The translations under genes and the position numbers were made by a program. A stretch of DNA of 64,000 nt from Sialis fuliginosa (lineage: Eukaryota > Arthropoda > Insecta > Megaloptera > Sialidae), in the NCBI GenBank assembly GCA_961205875.1, contig OY540818.1:14792761-14856760 (forward strand), given 5' to 3'. Within the stretch, counting starts at the first letter, position 1. Each line of letters opens with the position of its first letter. This document shows positions 1-11,673 of this stretch, piece after piece. The notes beneath the pieces are model-generated. The model worked only from the letters and a program-made list of their open reading frames with translations. It had not been told where the DNA came from and searched no databases.

Positions 1-128
1 TGAGGTAAGCAAACAGTCCATATAAATGATTTCTATTCCAAATATTGTTATAAAAATATGTATTAACTACAATAAAATCATTTTGATTTGATTCTTTCAA
101 AAAAATGTAAACACATTTTATCCAAAAG

Positions 129-1308
129 TAGGCTAGAAGAATTAAGAGAAAGCTCGAAAAGATCTCGTCCTGGAGCGTTGGCGAGTGTTCGAGAAAGAGT
201 CGAACGTCAACGCAGTGTGGTTGTTTCACCTAAGTGTCTAGATCGGCCGAATGCAACTACGACGGGTTCGTTCGAGGGACTTAACTTAGAATTAAGAGGA
301 GACATAGAACTAACTAGGAATAGTGTAGACCGTCTAGATAACCAAGTATCGTCTTTACATCAAGATGTAGCTGCTTTGAGTATAGAGGTAAGTCATTAAA
401 TATAAATATCAAAATCACGATTTTTTTGCAGGTGTCCGCTGCCAGACCGGTATTTTAGAATATGCTCTTAGACTCTTAGGTACTAAAAGATTGAGTACCC
501 CTGGTCTAAATTAATCCGAAATACAATTACAAAATTTAATAAACAAAAAAATCACTGAAAAGAGTGCAAAAAGTTTTATGTTGCACAAAAAACATAATGT
601 GAAATATTAAGTTGTAATTTTCTTTCGAATATTCAGGTAAGAAACGCTATACAAGCTCTTCAAGAAATGGCAACACCTGGTTCAATGTGCAGCACATCAC
701 GTTATCCGGCATACTCCAATCCGAACTTACCAGATCACGAAGCGAGCAAGAAAATAAACAGCTCTATTCTTACGCGTTGTTCTTCACAACCACCGGATAT
801 GTTCTGTTGGGAAGGCCAAGCCCATGAGAGCCACGCAATGTTGTGCAATTTAGAAGATGCGAACACACAAACAGAAAAAATGGAATATTTCATAGAACAA
901 TACATCCTTCAAAATCCGTGGAAGGTGTTAGAACTATTAGGTTTAGATCCGAACACGTTCTTACCAAAAATATCTACAGCTACTGAATCGAGTGAAAATA
1001 AAAAAGATACTTTAGTTGATTTGTCGATACAATCACCGAGTACATCAATAAAATCAAGTACTAATAAATCGATTAATAATAATATTAAACATAGCAATGC
1101 TAACATAACAGATGTTGAGTTAGGTTTAGAAGATAGCAGTTGGAATAAATCTAAAACTTATAATTGGAAGCCTAGTTCTTCTACTAATAACACTCAACAT
1201 AGATTTAGTGCTGGAGATGCAGACAAAACATCACCGTTTTTATTTGAAGCTATTAATCCTCTAACAACAACACATTCGTTGAAATTCCATCCGTCGGAAA
1301 ATAGTTGA
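129..1308 (+). CDS. EAG/ERG/ELK-family voltage-gated K+ channel, C-terminal exons (partial)
   Basis: This is the cytoplasmic C-terminal end of a channel whose membrane core and cyclic-nucleotide-binding-like domain lie left of the window. The first bases look like an exon end (TGAG before GTAAGC at 5). The next exon starts at about 129-132 and ends at 387 before GTAAGT; the last exon runs 637-1308 after an ATTCAG acceptor, stop TGA 1306-1308. The 387/637 junction is phase 0. Across it the protein reads ...VSSLHQDVAALSIE / VRNAIQALQEM..., a heptad-like coiled coil typical of the C-terminal assembly helix in this channel family. Downstream there is a Ser/Thr/Asn-rich tail with a conserved-looking patch around PWKVLELLGLDP. 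I favour an ELK or ERG (seizure-like) channel but cannot decide between them from the tail alone. Confidence 0.7.
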
Positions 1309-1550
1309 ATTATAATAACTATTTAAATAATTGTTTCTACACATACATATTCCCTCACATCAATCTATCTCATAAATTTTAAAATCATATCTATCATACA
1401 CCTACATATAAAAATATTGTTCATAATATGATGGTGCTATCACTTTATGTTGTGCGTATATAATATTATTCTGGATCATAATATAATTTCACACAATATA
1501 TCTAGTCTTATTCTATAATATTGTTTATAATATTGTATTTGAATATTACA

Positions 1551-2303
1551 CAGTAGGATGGAACGAAAAAAACATTTTATTTTATTCTAACTTAGGGTAG
1601 GTCATAGACATAGAGTATGGACCGCGCATTCGGTATTAACATAATAGTGTAATATTTCTTCAAAACAATGAGAGAGATGCAGTGGCGTTTTGGATATATC
1701 TATCTCTTTTTCTAAGAAGAATGAAATAGACACGCCTGTTTAAATAAGGACAAGTATATCCCAAACCATTTTTTATCTCATTCTTTTGACAACTCTGTTT
1801 TTGAGTCTATGTGCTTCTTATGTCTATGAGGTAGGTAAATTTTATTGAGAAACTAAAGTTGTTCAAGCATAACTTCTAAAATTAAAATTAAAACTCAAAA
1901 ACTAAAATTATTATTGTTTTAGGGCGCTTTTACATGTATTTTCAATTGACTTTATTAAATTGAGGCGTTAAGGGTCTTAACTTGTTGATACTAAAATGTA
2001 AATACTTTTTTGTTCATACATATTTTTTTGATAAAATTGATAGTTACTAAAATATATGCCATCTTATGCAAAAAAAGGAAAAATATCAACTTTATCAAAA
2101 ATATATAGAAAAAAAGTTTTGAATGTTAACAAATTAATACATTTAAGGTTTTAATTTAAAAACTTATTTTGACATAAAGTAACCTTTTAAGTTTTAGGAG
2201 TTACACTTAAACACACTTTATTTTCGTACTAAAATTAACAAAATATAGACTTACCCTAAGACAAATAAAAAAAGTGTTTTTTTTGGGTCCACCTTATTAC
2301 ATA
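1551..2303. mobile_element. MITE-like inverted-repeat element, about 750 bp
   Basis: The left end (GTAGGATGGAACG... to ...CTTAGGGTAGGTC) matches the reverse complement of the right end (...GACTTACCCTAAG... to ...GGGTCCACCTTATTAC) over about 50 bp with mismatches. No transposase frame inside. It is interrupted by a second element at 1603-1828. Confidence 0.5.
1603..1828. mobile_element. 226-bp MITE nested in the previous element
   Basis: Ends are CATAGACATAGA and TTATGTCTATG, imperfect inverted repeats. The flanks gggtaggt (1595-1602) and aggtaggt (1829-1836) agree at 7 of 8 bases, so this looks like an 8-bp target-site duplication made inside the older MITE. Confidence 0.6.
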
Positions 2304-3004
2304 GTACTTCGTAAATTGCATACATCAAAAATTGTGCTGTATATAAAAATTCATCACAGTGTGATTTAGTTTCTAATACATTTTGCTATATTAATTTAAT
2401 ACTAATAATTTTATATTCAACGATATAAAAACATTATATATGATTGATACATTTTCAATCTAACTATTGACAGTTAATATATTTTTAATAAAAAAACTAT
2501 TGAAAGAAATATCATATTTGGATTTCGCGTTCTCAAAAAAACATAATCAATACAAATATCAACAAATTAGTTATTAATTCAATTTAACTAGCCGTAAAAA
2601 TGTGTTTAGTTTTTTTTTATTTGGTATAAATATAAAATTGGAATCAAATGAAAATTATGTGTTTTCATGACGTGGTAATTTCAATGTTTCATTTGTACCA
2701 AATTTTATTACAATTAAACAATAATTTTATGGTTGTTAGAAATAAGTACATAGTAAAGAGTAAATTCGGTTTCTTTAATTTTTAAAACATTTTTTAAATC
2801 TATCATTTTATTTTCTATAACATTACATACAAAAACAATTTATTTTATACAAGTTATTTACCATAATTGTATTTCAAATTTTTAAATTGAAAATTTTTCA
2901 AAACTATCGCATCAATTGCAAACTATTAGGGAATATAATACTCCAACGTTAATCTAAATTAATCTAATTATTAAATTAATTACAATGGTTCATGAAAGTC
3001 TTAT

Positions 3005-3275
3005 GTCCGGTAACACAGATGAGCTAACAAAAGTTAGCTAGCAAGCACATGTGGTATTAATTCTGTGATGTTATCTATGGATTAGCTATGGAAATAGGAG
3101 CAGTGATACTTCAACTTATTATAAGATAGTTGATGACTAATTTTCAGATACACCACTGTTTTAATACCGTTGGTGTTTATTTACACGCGTGCGCGAAAAT
3201 TGTCAAACACTTCATGAAACTTCAAGGGAACTGTCAGATAGCAAATTTTGTTAGCTCATCTGTAATACCAGATAT
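3005..3275. mobile_element. MITE, family 1 copy 1
   Basis: Ends are inverted (GTCCGGTAACACAGATGAGC... against ...GCTCATCTGTAATACCAG). The interior shares tattaattctgtgat, atctatggatta and ggaactgtcagata with the element at 12434-12746, so the two are copies of one family. Confidence 0.65.
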
Positions 3276-3582
3276 TATTTTACGAGTATATAATATAATG
3301 TCAAATTTTGAGTATTTGTCGTACCTACTTAAGCGAACGCGAAAAAAGTAGAAAATCAACTCATATATTTCAATTAATGATAATACTTCAATATCACTGT
3401 TTAAATATCTATCTCTCTTTCTTATCTATAAATATCATATCAGACAAATATTAATATTGCGCCTTTAAAAATTGTGTATTAAATAAGTACTCTGCAATAT
3501 TTATCTTTAAAAGTATAAAGTATTTGTATAAATATAAATTATGTAACAAATGGTTTTTACAATTAATTAAAATTAATATGAA

Positions 3583-3841
3583 ATATTGTAACGCATATTA
3601 ACCAAGTCACAACGGAAATAACGAACCGGAATAGGGGAGACATCGGTACGCTAAGAAGTGAGCAGTAGTGTTTCGCCAGAGCGGAAGTGCGTACTATTGT
3701 TTAGGTGACTTGATAGTTTGGAAATCTGGGACCAGAAATCCTACAGGCCAGTGGCTGCCCAGGTGATGGTCAAATATTAAGGAACCTGAAGGACAAAAGT
3801 ACTAAACCTACAATTCTCAGGTAACCTGAGCGTTACAATAT
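3583..3841. mobile_element. 259-bp element with ATATTGTAACGC termini
   Basis: Perfect 12-bp terminal inverted repeats ATATTGTAACGC (3583-3594) and GCGTTACAATAT (3830-3841). The interior is clearly GC-richer than its surroundings, which marks it as an insertion. No coding frame. Confidence 0.6.
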
Positions 3842-5493
3842 ATCTTATATGTTTTATAAAGAAGGTATATAAAACATTTGATTTCCTCCTTCCTTCACTT
3901 ATAACAAAATTAAATATTAATGTTATTATTTATTTTCAATTTATTTTACAAATACATTGTAATTTATGCTATGTGTTAAATTATTTTGTCTAAATCAATT
4001 ATTAAATATATGTATACCAGAATTGAAAAATACCTTCCTATAAAACATGTAACAAAATATTAAAACGTTTGATGTATTATAAAAAAACTTTTTATGATAT
4101 TTATTAATTCTTATTCGCTATTATTAAAATTTATCTATTTAAAATGTTAATTTTTCCGACATTTTGCTGTCGATCCATACACTTTTAAAGTTGGTTAAAT
4201 ACGTAATTATTTGTATGGGGTGGCTATGATAATTAATCTAATATTATAATATCAACTACATAAGTATTCCAAGTTAATCATATTTTCATTTACAAATCAT
4301 CTATTTCTCGACGTTTTAAATTCTTAAATAGCGAATAAAATAAATAACGTAGGTATCATAAAATCAGTTAATATCTTAACAATTAAAATATCATAATATA
4401 TTTATTTAATCATCTCTCTTTATTTGAATTCAACTCCATATTTGTATGTCAATAAATTATGCATATCAATGTGATCTTGATAAAGTATAGTGCCTCTGAA
4501 TCAGTGAAATTATATCTTACTTCTACCAAGAAATGTATTAAATTTATTTAAATAGGGATCGAACATGCATGTTTTTAAATATATAAATATATTACAGCCT
4601 AACATACTTTTTTTTATAACAAAAATATACATTAAATATAATATTATATTATTTTATATAAATTTTTTTATCAAAAGAAGTGTGTTCAAGAAAGTTCAAG
4701 AATTTGATTTTATTTCTAAAATAAAATAAAAATTAGAAATGCTGTTACTTATTTAGGACTGGAAAGTTGGGTTATATGGAATTTTGTTAAACCCTAAATG
4801 AAATAAATATTTAAAAAATCGATTCAATATTTTTTTTATTTTTTTTTCGGGAACTTTTTGAACGTCTACGTATATCTCAACTATTTTCGATCCATAAATA
4901 CTTTTCGTACATTTTTCAAATAAATATGCATTTATTATATTAAATAGGAACATTCCATTTTTGTGACTTAATATTTTCTTAAAAATGAAACTTAGTTATA
5001 TATCTTAAACTTATTTTAAAGTTAATTAAATAGATACAGTATATGTTTAGAATTACCTGTCTAGAGAACATGCCATAGAATTATATCGTGTATCTAACAG
5101 TTTTAAATTATAACTAACAATGTTAACATAATTGTGATATAGTCTTTACTTCTGTACAGTTTATAAATAATAATAGTTTCACATTGTAATTATATTTCAA
5201 AAACTATTGTATATATTGTAAAATTATTTTATGCTTAAATAATTTGTTAATAAGTTAAATACTTAATTTAAAAATAAAATTGACAATATTGTGTTGTTTT
5301 ATTTTTATAATTACCCACATTTGATAAATTTTAAATTATATGTATTTATATATTTAATTTTCTTTATAATTTAGTGTTTTGTAATTAATTTATTAAAATA
5401 TTGAATAAAATGAAACAAATTTTTTTATAACATGCGTTTATTTTATAAAAATAAATTTATGTATGTTTTTTATTTTTTTTAATATAATTTTTT

Positions 5494-5926
5494 GTGCAAA
5501 AGCAAATTAGCTTCCAGCTAACGCTATCTGCTAGGTGTCATATTGTTATGAATTTGTTCGAGATTTTAAAGCAGTGATTGCCACAGATATAATAATGTAA
5601 TCGATGTATGTATTCTAGTAAAAAAAATGTATATTTTAAGTCTGTGGTGTGTTTATATTATGTAAATCTAAACTGACAGTTCAAATATCGTAACGTATAC
5701 ATTATTTTAATACATACAAAAACATAATAAATTGTGGTTAAAATTGAAAATTTAAACTAATGGTAAGTAGTAAATATACTTTTATATATTACATACATAT
5801 TATAATGTAGGTACATATGTCCCAAAAAAATGTAAATATGTCAAATTTAATTTTTTCTATTTAATGCCACTTTATAACCTAATACCAAGCAGATAGCGTT
5901 AGCTAGAAGCTAATTTGCTTTTGCAC
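5494..5926. mobile_element. MITE with long inverted ends, about 430 bp
   Basis: The left end GTGCAAAAGCAAATTAGC... followed by AGCTAACGCTATCTGCT is matched by its reverse complement at the right (AGCAGATAGCGTTAGCT... AAGCTAATTTGCTTTTGCAC), about 45 bp with few mismatches. The interior motif aaagcagtgattgcca recalls the 3005 and 12434 elements, so it may be a relative. Confidence 0.65.
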
Positions 5927-6216
5927 TCGTGCAAATTCTTTATAATACCAAGCATAAAAATGTTATTTTTACGTTTATTTGTTTATTTAAGGATTTACTA
6001 AAATATATTTTGCACTTTTAATAAAATATTTTTGTATCTACAGAGCATGAGAAACAAAAATTACTGTGTTAATAAATTTCTCTTATTTTACATGCCACAA
6101 TGAATCAAATCTTATTTTATAGAATCGTTATAAATTGGAACAAATCATTTTACTGAACTGATTCAAATGACTCGAGTCTCTAAAAGACTCATTTTTTCCC
6201 TCTAGTAGGTATGTAC

Positions 6217-9200
6217 CTATTTTAGATCAGGTAAAACCTTTAAGTACACACGACTTCCTTCCGGAACTTTTATTGGTTCTTCATAAACATGATCTACAGT
6301 TGGGTTTTCACATTGGCAATGAGGAATTGTTTTTTGTGAAGCAGATTCTGATATAACTCGGTAATTCCGTCTCACTAAAATGTATGCAATATTTTAATTT
6401 ACTTCAATAATTTTTAATGTTGCAAGATTGTTCAAACTATGGTTAATTTTTAAATATGAGTATCATTATTTTATAATATATGAGATTAAATAAGAGATTT
6501 TTTTTTATTTCTTGCAAAATACCGATAGCCCTAAATAACATAAACACTCAAGGTATTTTTATTTACCTGGTTTTCTTTTTGTTTGTTTCCCGCAAATATC
6601 TATTTTTGTTTTACATATATAGATTACCACTACAAGTATTGGTATAAGCAACAATATAAGCAACAAATAGTAAAAATTGAAATATCCTTTTTTTGCTGTT
6701 ACTGTATTATATTGCCCAATCATATGTTTCGATTCTATTCGTTTGCATATAATTTTAGCATCTATGGAAGTTATTGCTTGTATGGTTCTTGTATCTAAAA
6801 AATAAATGTATTGTAATTTATGATTGCTTCTTAAAACTAAAACACATTTTGAAATACTTGCCATTTTTTTCTATGCACTCACGCAAACTTCGAACTCCCC
6901 AGTTTCCAGAACTATTATAATTACTAATTGTTTTTAATTTTATAAATACTGGTCCATTAATATATTCAGGAAAATTAAATATAAATTTCTCTATATGCCA
7001 TTTCTAAACAAAAAAATTATAATCTAAGATATATGTGCCTTCCATCTTTTATTTATCATAAATAAAATAGTATTTAATTGTCCATTACTGGGGTGTACTT
7101 ATTTCTACAACATTGGTAAATTATATTGGATTTTTAAATTAAAAAAATGTCAAAAAAGATTGTCATATCATCAATTTTTATATACATCATTACCTTTTTT
7201 GCTCAGCAGGTAACAACAATTTATTTATTTGTTTTTATATATTCAGTTCGTTATCTATTAAAATTTATACTTTTTGTTACTTGCTAAGCATAAAAAGTAC
7301 CTTAAATATTGCTAAATACCGAATGTGTAGTATTTATTATTTCTGTATGCGTATAATTGTTTCTTTCCAGCGTCAATTCTAGTCTACAAATTTCACATAA
7401 CATCACATCAATAGATATACAGATTTTCTGTGAAATTAAATTAAAAGTTGGACCTTCTAAATAAATATCATCAAAAACTGTTTTTAGATAACTACCTGCA
7501 ACATAATAAATTGTATTTATGAATTATATTATTAAATATAGCCTACATTTACAAAAAGTTAATTTTAAAATAAAGAGGTATACAGACGATATAAAATAAT
7601 AAATCGACGGACTTATCTAGTAGATCGTAACCTTCAAAATTTTAGAAATTTTTTATTTAGTTTAAATAAAATAATTATTAAAAAATTTTACATATATTTT
7701 TTTTATTTGCTCAAATCATCTTTTAAATATCATAAATGAAATTGTGCCCAAAACCCGATAATTAAAAATGTAAAAAATAATCTAGATTCATAGATTCGTA
7801 TTGAAACAATAGAGATAATAACATAGAGTAGGTTAGGTAACCGAGCACTTCATGTAAGTGGAAGCGACATATAAATAATAATAGAAAGACAATATTTCAG
7901 TGGTTGTGTTATGAACACATTTGCAATACATATTCTGCAAACAGTTTACTTTTTCGGCTGCCATACCTTCTCTATGTATAATATCTCTATGATTAAAACA
8001 ACAGTAAACGTACATCTGTGAATTCTCCATAAAGCATTATTCAATGAACTGACGAATACATATTTTGGTGTTAATGTTGCATTTCCTTCGTGAGACATCA
8101 AAATAGAACCTTCTTCATTTTTTATATACCAATAGTTACTTTTGTAACTAATCGCATATGTGTTCCATTCTAAGTTATTGGCATCGTTAATTTTCTAAAA
8201 TAAATTCATTAAATTACGTATAAATTCCTTCGGAACATAGAAGTAAAAAACGTACTCCTATGAACTCATATTTCTCATAGCTATTGATCAATATTTAAAG
8301 TCAATGAATATTGTTTAAATAATAACATATTTCATATCTTTTATAAAACACACTCACATTTTTAATAGACACAATAGAACAGTTATCAAAATGATTTAAT
8401 GCTGCATTTGGAGATGCCATTCTACATTCTGAAGCGATAGAATCGTTGCCTTTCTTAAAGTTAAGTTCTATCCAAAGACATTTATTACCAATTATCAATT
8501 TATTTTTTTCACACAAAGCTACATTTCCTTGACCAGATACAGAAAACCAAAGTTCTTCTCGATTAAGAGAATAGGATTCAGGAAGCAAAGTTAAATTCAA
8601 TGAAGAATTTATAATATCTAAATCTAAAAACAGCTGATTTTAATTATAATAGGTTATATGTGTGGTGATAAATTATATTTCTTACCTTCAAAATATATAT
8701 CATTCAAAGGTTTAAAAGAAGTTTCCATAACCCAGTCGGTTGTATTTGTAATTGAAAAACAGTTCAAAATATTTTTACAATCCAATTCTGATTTTCGATT
8801 TACCATTTCTAAATACAATATTCGGTTTAGTACATAAGTATTGGTATGTATTTATATACATAATAAAACGCAACGTCTCTCTGTCTGTATGTCTGTTCGT
8901 TAGTGCGTGTTTTTTTTTTAATTCATAGATATATTCTTTGCGTAGGTTTAAGTATATATTTTGTTACGTTAAGCAGTGACGATAATAATAAATCAAGTCG
9001 GAAAAAAGTTCTTTTTTGCAATACGCTGCCTAAACAATTAAATATTGAATAATATAATGTAGTAAAGAATTCTGTAGAATAAAAAAATTAATAATAATAG
9101 AAAAACTTAGAATGCGACCCCTGGCTTGTGAAGATTTAAAAAAATAATAAAATATTTAGTATAAATAAGTAGTTTCTCCCAAAAGATACTAAATTTCTAA

Positions 9201-10227
9201 TAAAAATTATTCATTTTTTAATTTTGGTCATTTTTTATTGATTTTTGTAAATTCATTTTTTAAATATTTATTATTAGTTGTTTTTTTTTGTTCGCTAAAA
9301 TTTTCGTTTTTTTATTGGCAATTTTTTAAGGTGGCGGAGGCTGCAGCCTGCAGACTCTCTTACAATAAATTTAGTGACCCAAATTCTGGTTTATTATCGT
9401 ATATATTTCTTCATATAAAAAAGATTTACAGTTAGATTAAATAATAACACTTATTCACCATGTTTAAGAACGGTTATAGCTCCATCGTCGTTTTTTATGA
9501 ACATGAGAGCAGCATCCACATCTATATCAGATGCTGTACATATTACTTTCTGAGTTGTGTCATTTATCTTCACACTCATCATCTCTACTTCCGAATGGAC
9601 AAACAATATCAAATTTAATAACAAAACACATCTGCAAATATAAAATTATTATACTAGAAAAATCAGAATAGTTGTTTTCAATTTTTGGCTACATTTCGAT
9701 AAATACATTTCCTATTACAATCACAATGATACCACAGACTATATTACTACATTTTAGGGACTGGTAGAAATAAATAAAGCTATAAATCGACTATCAGATG
9801 TTTAATTATACAAAAACAAAAAAACAATATATGAATTTTATTAAATAATTGCATCAAATATTATAACATTTAAATATTATAAATAAATAAATCGCTTTTA
9901 TCAAATTCAAATTTTAATTTTGCTTCCTCGCAATATCGAAGATACGAGAAGCTTTGTGATCGTTTCAGATTGAGACAATAAAATGTTCTCCGATTTCAAA
10001 ATTTTAAATTGATCGTTCCGTTTAACGACAAGACAAACACTTTTCGTTCCGTGTCTGTCTGTCTGTCCGTCCGTGTGTGTGTGTCCGTCTGTCCCCTGAA
10101 TCCATGTCACACGCATAACTCATGAACCACTGAACCGATATTGTTGAAACTTGGTCGGATGGTTGGGCCTGGCTTGAGAACCAATAATAATTAAAATATG
10201 AACTTACCTTAAAATTATTTCCCACAT
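6217..10227 (-). CDS. Gene A: type I membrane protein of a three-gene tandem family, YEEP tail
   Basis: Nine exons on the minus strand: 10227-10208, 9631-9459, 8808-8686, 8623-8358, 8194-8014, 7495-7320, 7003-6862, 6794-6567, 6374-6217. All phases agree and give 488 residues. The start gives signal peptide MWEIILRCVLLLNLILFVHS. The ectodomain has Cys pairs (LDCKNILNC; ALCE, NKCLW, SECR, DNCS; CEIC; LREC) and N-glycosylation sites. Residues about 110-254 (W..YAISYKSNYWYI, NALWRIH) form one domain; 255-360 ends SSGNWGVRSLREC, resembling the end of MAM-like domains. One membrane span lies at about 401-420. The tail ends HVYEEPIKV (Tyr467) and VYLKV (Tyr480), a likely SH2-type docking site if phosphorylated. 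Intron 7 uses a GC donor. Function unknown; a cell-surface receptor or adhesion protein is inferred from topology only. Confidence 0.75.
9918..10170. repeat. Dispersed repeat with CTGT/GTGT microsatellite, inside intron 1 of gene A
   Basis: The block TCGCAATATCGAAGATACG...GAAGCTTTGTGATCG recurs at 51140-51240. It is followed by a CTGT/CCGT/GTGT microsatellite and by cataactcatgaaccactg, a style common in tails of insect non-LTR retroelements. Open frames read across it are chance frames. Confidence 0.6.
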
Positions 10228-11673
10228 TTTAAGAAAGAGAAACGTTTTTATTTATTATATTAATTCTCATTTTCAGAAATACTTGATGTATGTAGATTGT
10301 AGATACATACTTATATTATAGATAAATAATATACACATATATGATTAGGAATATTATCAACACCTACTCAGGCATTAATTCAGATTAATAAAACACAATA
10401 TTTAATTTAAGTTTAAAAAATCCCTAGATATTGATAAGCTAATGAATAAATAAGCCGATAAAAACTGTAGTATTCATAGATTTTTATTTCTTGCATTCAT
10501 TATAGAAATAATAAGATTAAAATTATTAATATGCCAAAAATAATAATATTTTCAATTATACAAAATATTAGTAATGCAGGTTAGTATTAAGGAAAGCAAC
10601 AATTAAGGAATAAAAAAATATTTATTTTCAATATTGTAAAGTAGGTAGGTATATAAATATTATATACATTATTTATTTAAAATAAAATAGTACATACGTC
10701 ATGTTATACATACATGGTTTTATAATAATTTATATTTTTATTAATAAATAAATTCTTTTCATTACGTTCCATATTATTTTACAACAAAAATATACAAAAC
10801 AATAATAACTATATTAATTTTAACTTCGTATCACAGAATTACAGTATGTAATATTTATATCAATTTTATCATAGTATAATTTATTCATTTTTTATGTTTC
10901 AATATATCTGCTCATCATTAATATCTTACTGTAAGCAATTACCTTTACCACACGACCTAACATTTGGAATGCCCCGGCAAGGACCTATTTTAGCCCTCTT
11001 TATCAGTAGTGCGGTCCTTTTTTTTGCTCATCATTTATGAGGATCGGCGACTATATAATGACATTTTTTTCGGCACCCTCTTGGCCTTGCACGGGAGCCG
11101 GTTTCACCAGCTACTTACACCTCTAATCAAAGGTTATGTAAAACTTGTATATATTTGTTAGTGCTGCTAATAGGTATTGGTTGTTCGTATGCATGTATTG
11201 AATTTATCCTTCGACAACGAGTACAGGTACATTGTGATAAACAATAATGATTGTTTCTATCTAAAACAATTACAAATCGAATTAATAACTAAGTTTGTTC
11301 TAGTCTTTTAATACAGTGGTGCACACCCTATTTGTCACAACAGACGCAATAGTTTATGTTTTATATTATTTTTAAAGAAAGAATTAAACATTTTATATTT
11401 TAAAATAATTTTGAAATGTAAATGTCCACTTTTATTTTATAAATATGTACATTTATAATTTAAAGAATAAACTTTAATTTTTAACCGACATAAAAAAAGG
11501 AAGGTTCTGTTTTCGTCATGCATGATTTTCTCAGGAACTATTGAACGGATTTTGTAGGACAATTCTTAGTAGGGATATTGTGCTTAAAATGACATACTTT
11601 GGTTATTTTACGTTTTGATTTACATAATTCAGTGTTTTTTTATACCTTCAACAATCAGAAAATAAATGTAGGT
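10228..11673. other. Intergenic DNA between genes A and B
   Basis: Upstream of gene A and downstream of gene B. It contains a GC-richer repeat at about 10925-11120 and, near 11478, aaccgacataaaaaaaggaag, a fragment resembling a widespread insect repeat. No supported exon. Confidence 0.5.
10925..11120. repeat. GC-richer interspersed repeat fragment
   Basis: Stands out from AT-rich surroundings (ggaatgccccggcaagg, cacgggagccggtttcacc). It looks like a decayed SINE or LINE end. No structure or target duplication was found, so the class is open. Confidence 0.35.

Larger units (their letters stand above)
1309..6216. other. 3' UTR and intergenic DNA with MITEs
   Basis: No coding exon that I can support. 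The first part is probably the 3' UTR of the K+ channel. The stretch holds at least five inverted-repeat elements, listed separately, between AT-rich DNA. Confidence 0.6.

Noticed and set aside
9907-10225. Minus-strand frames over the CTGT/GTGT microsatellite
   Set aside because: They translate a simple repeat and intron 1 of gene A; only the 20-nt exon at 10208-10227 is kept.
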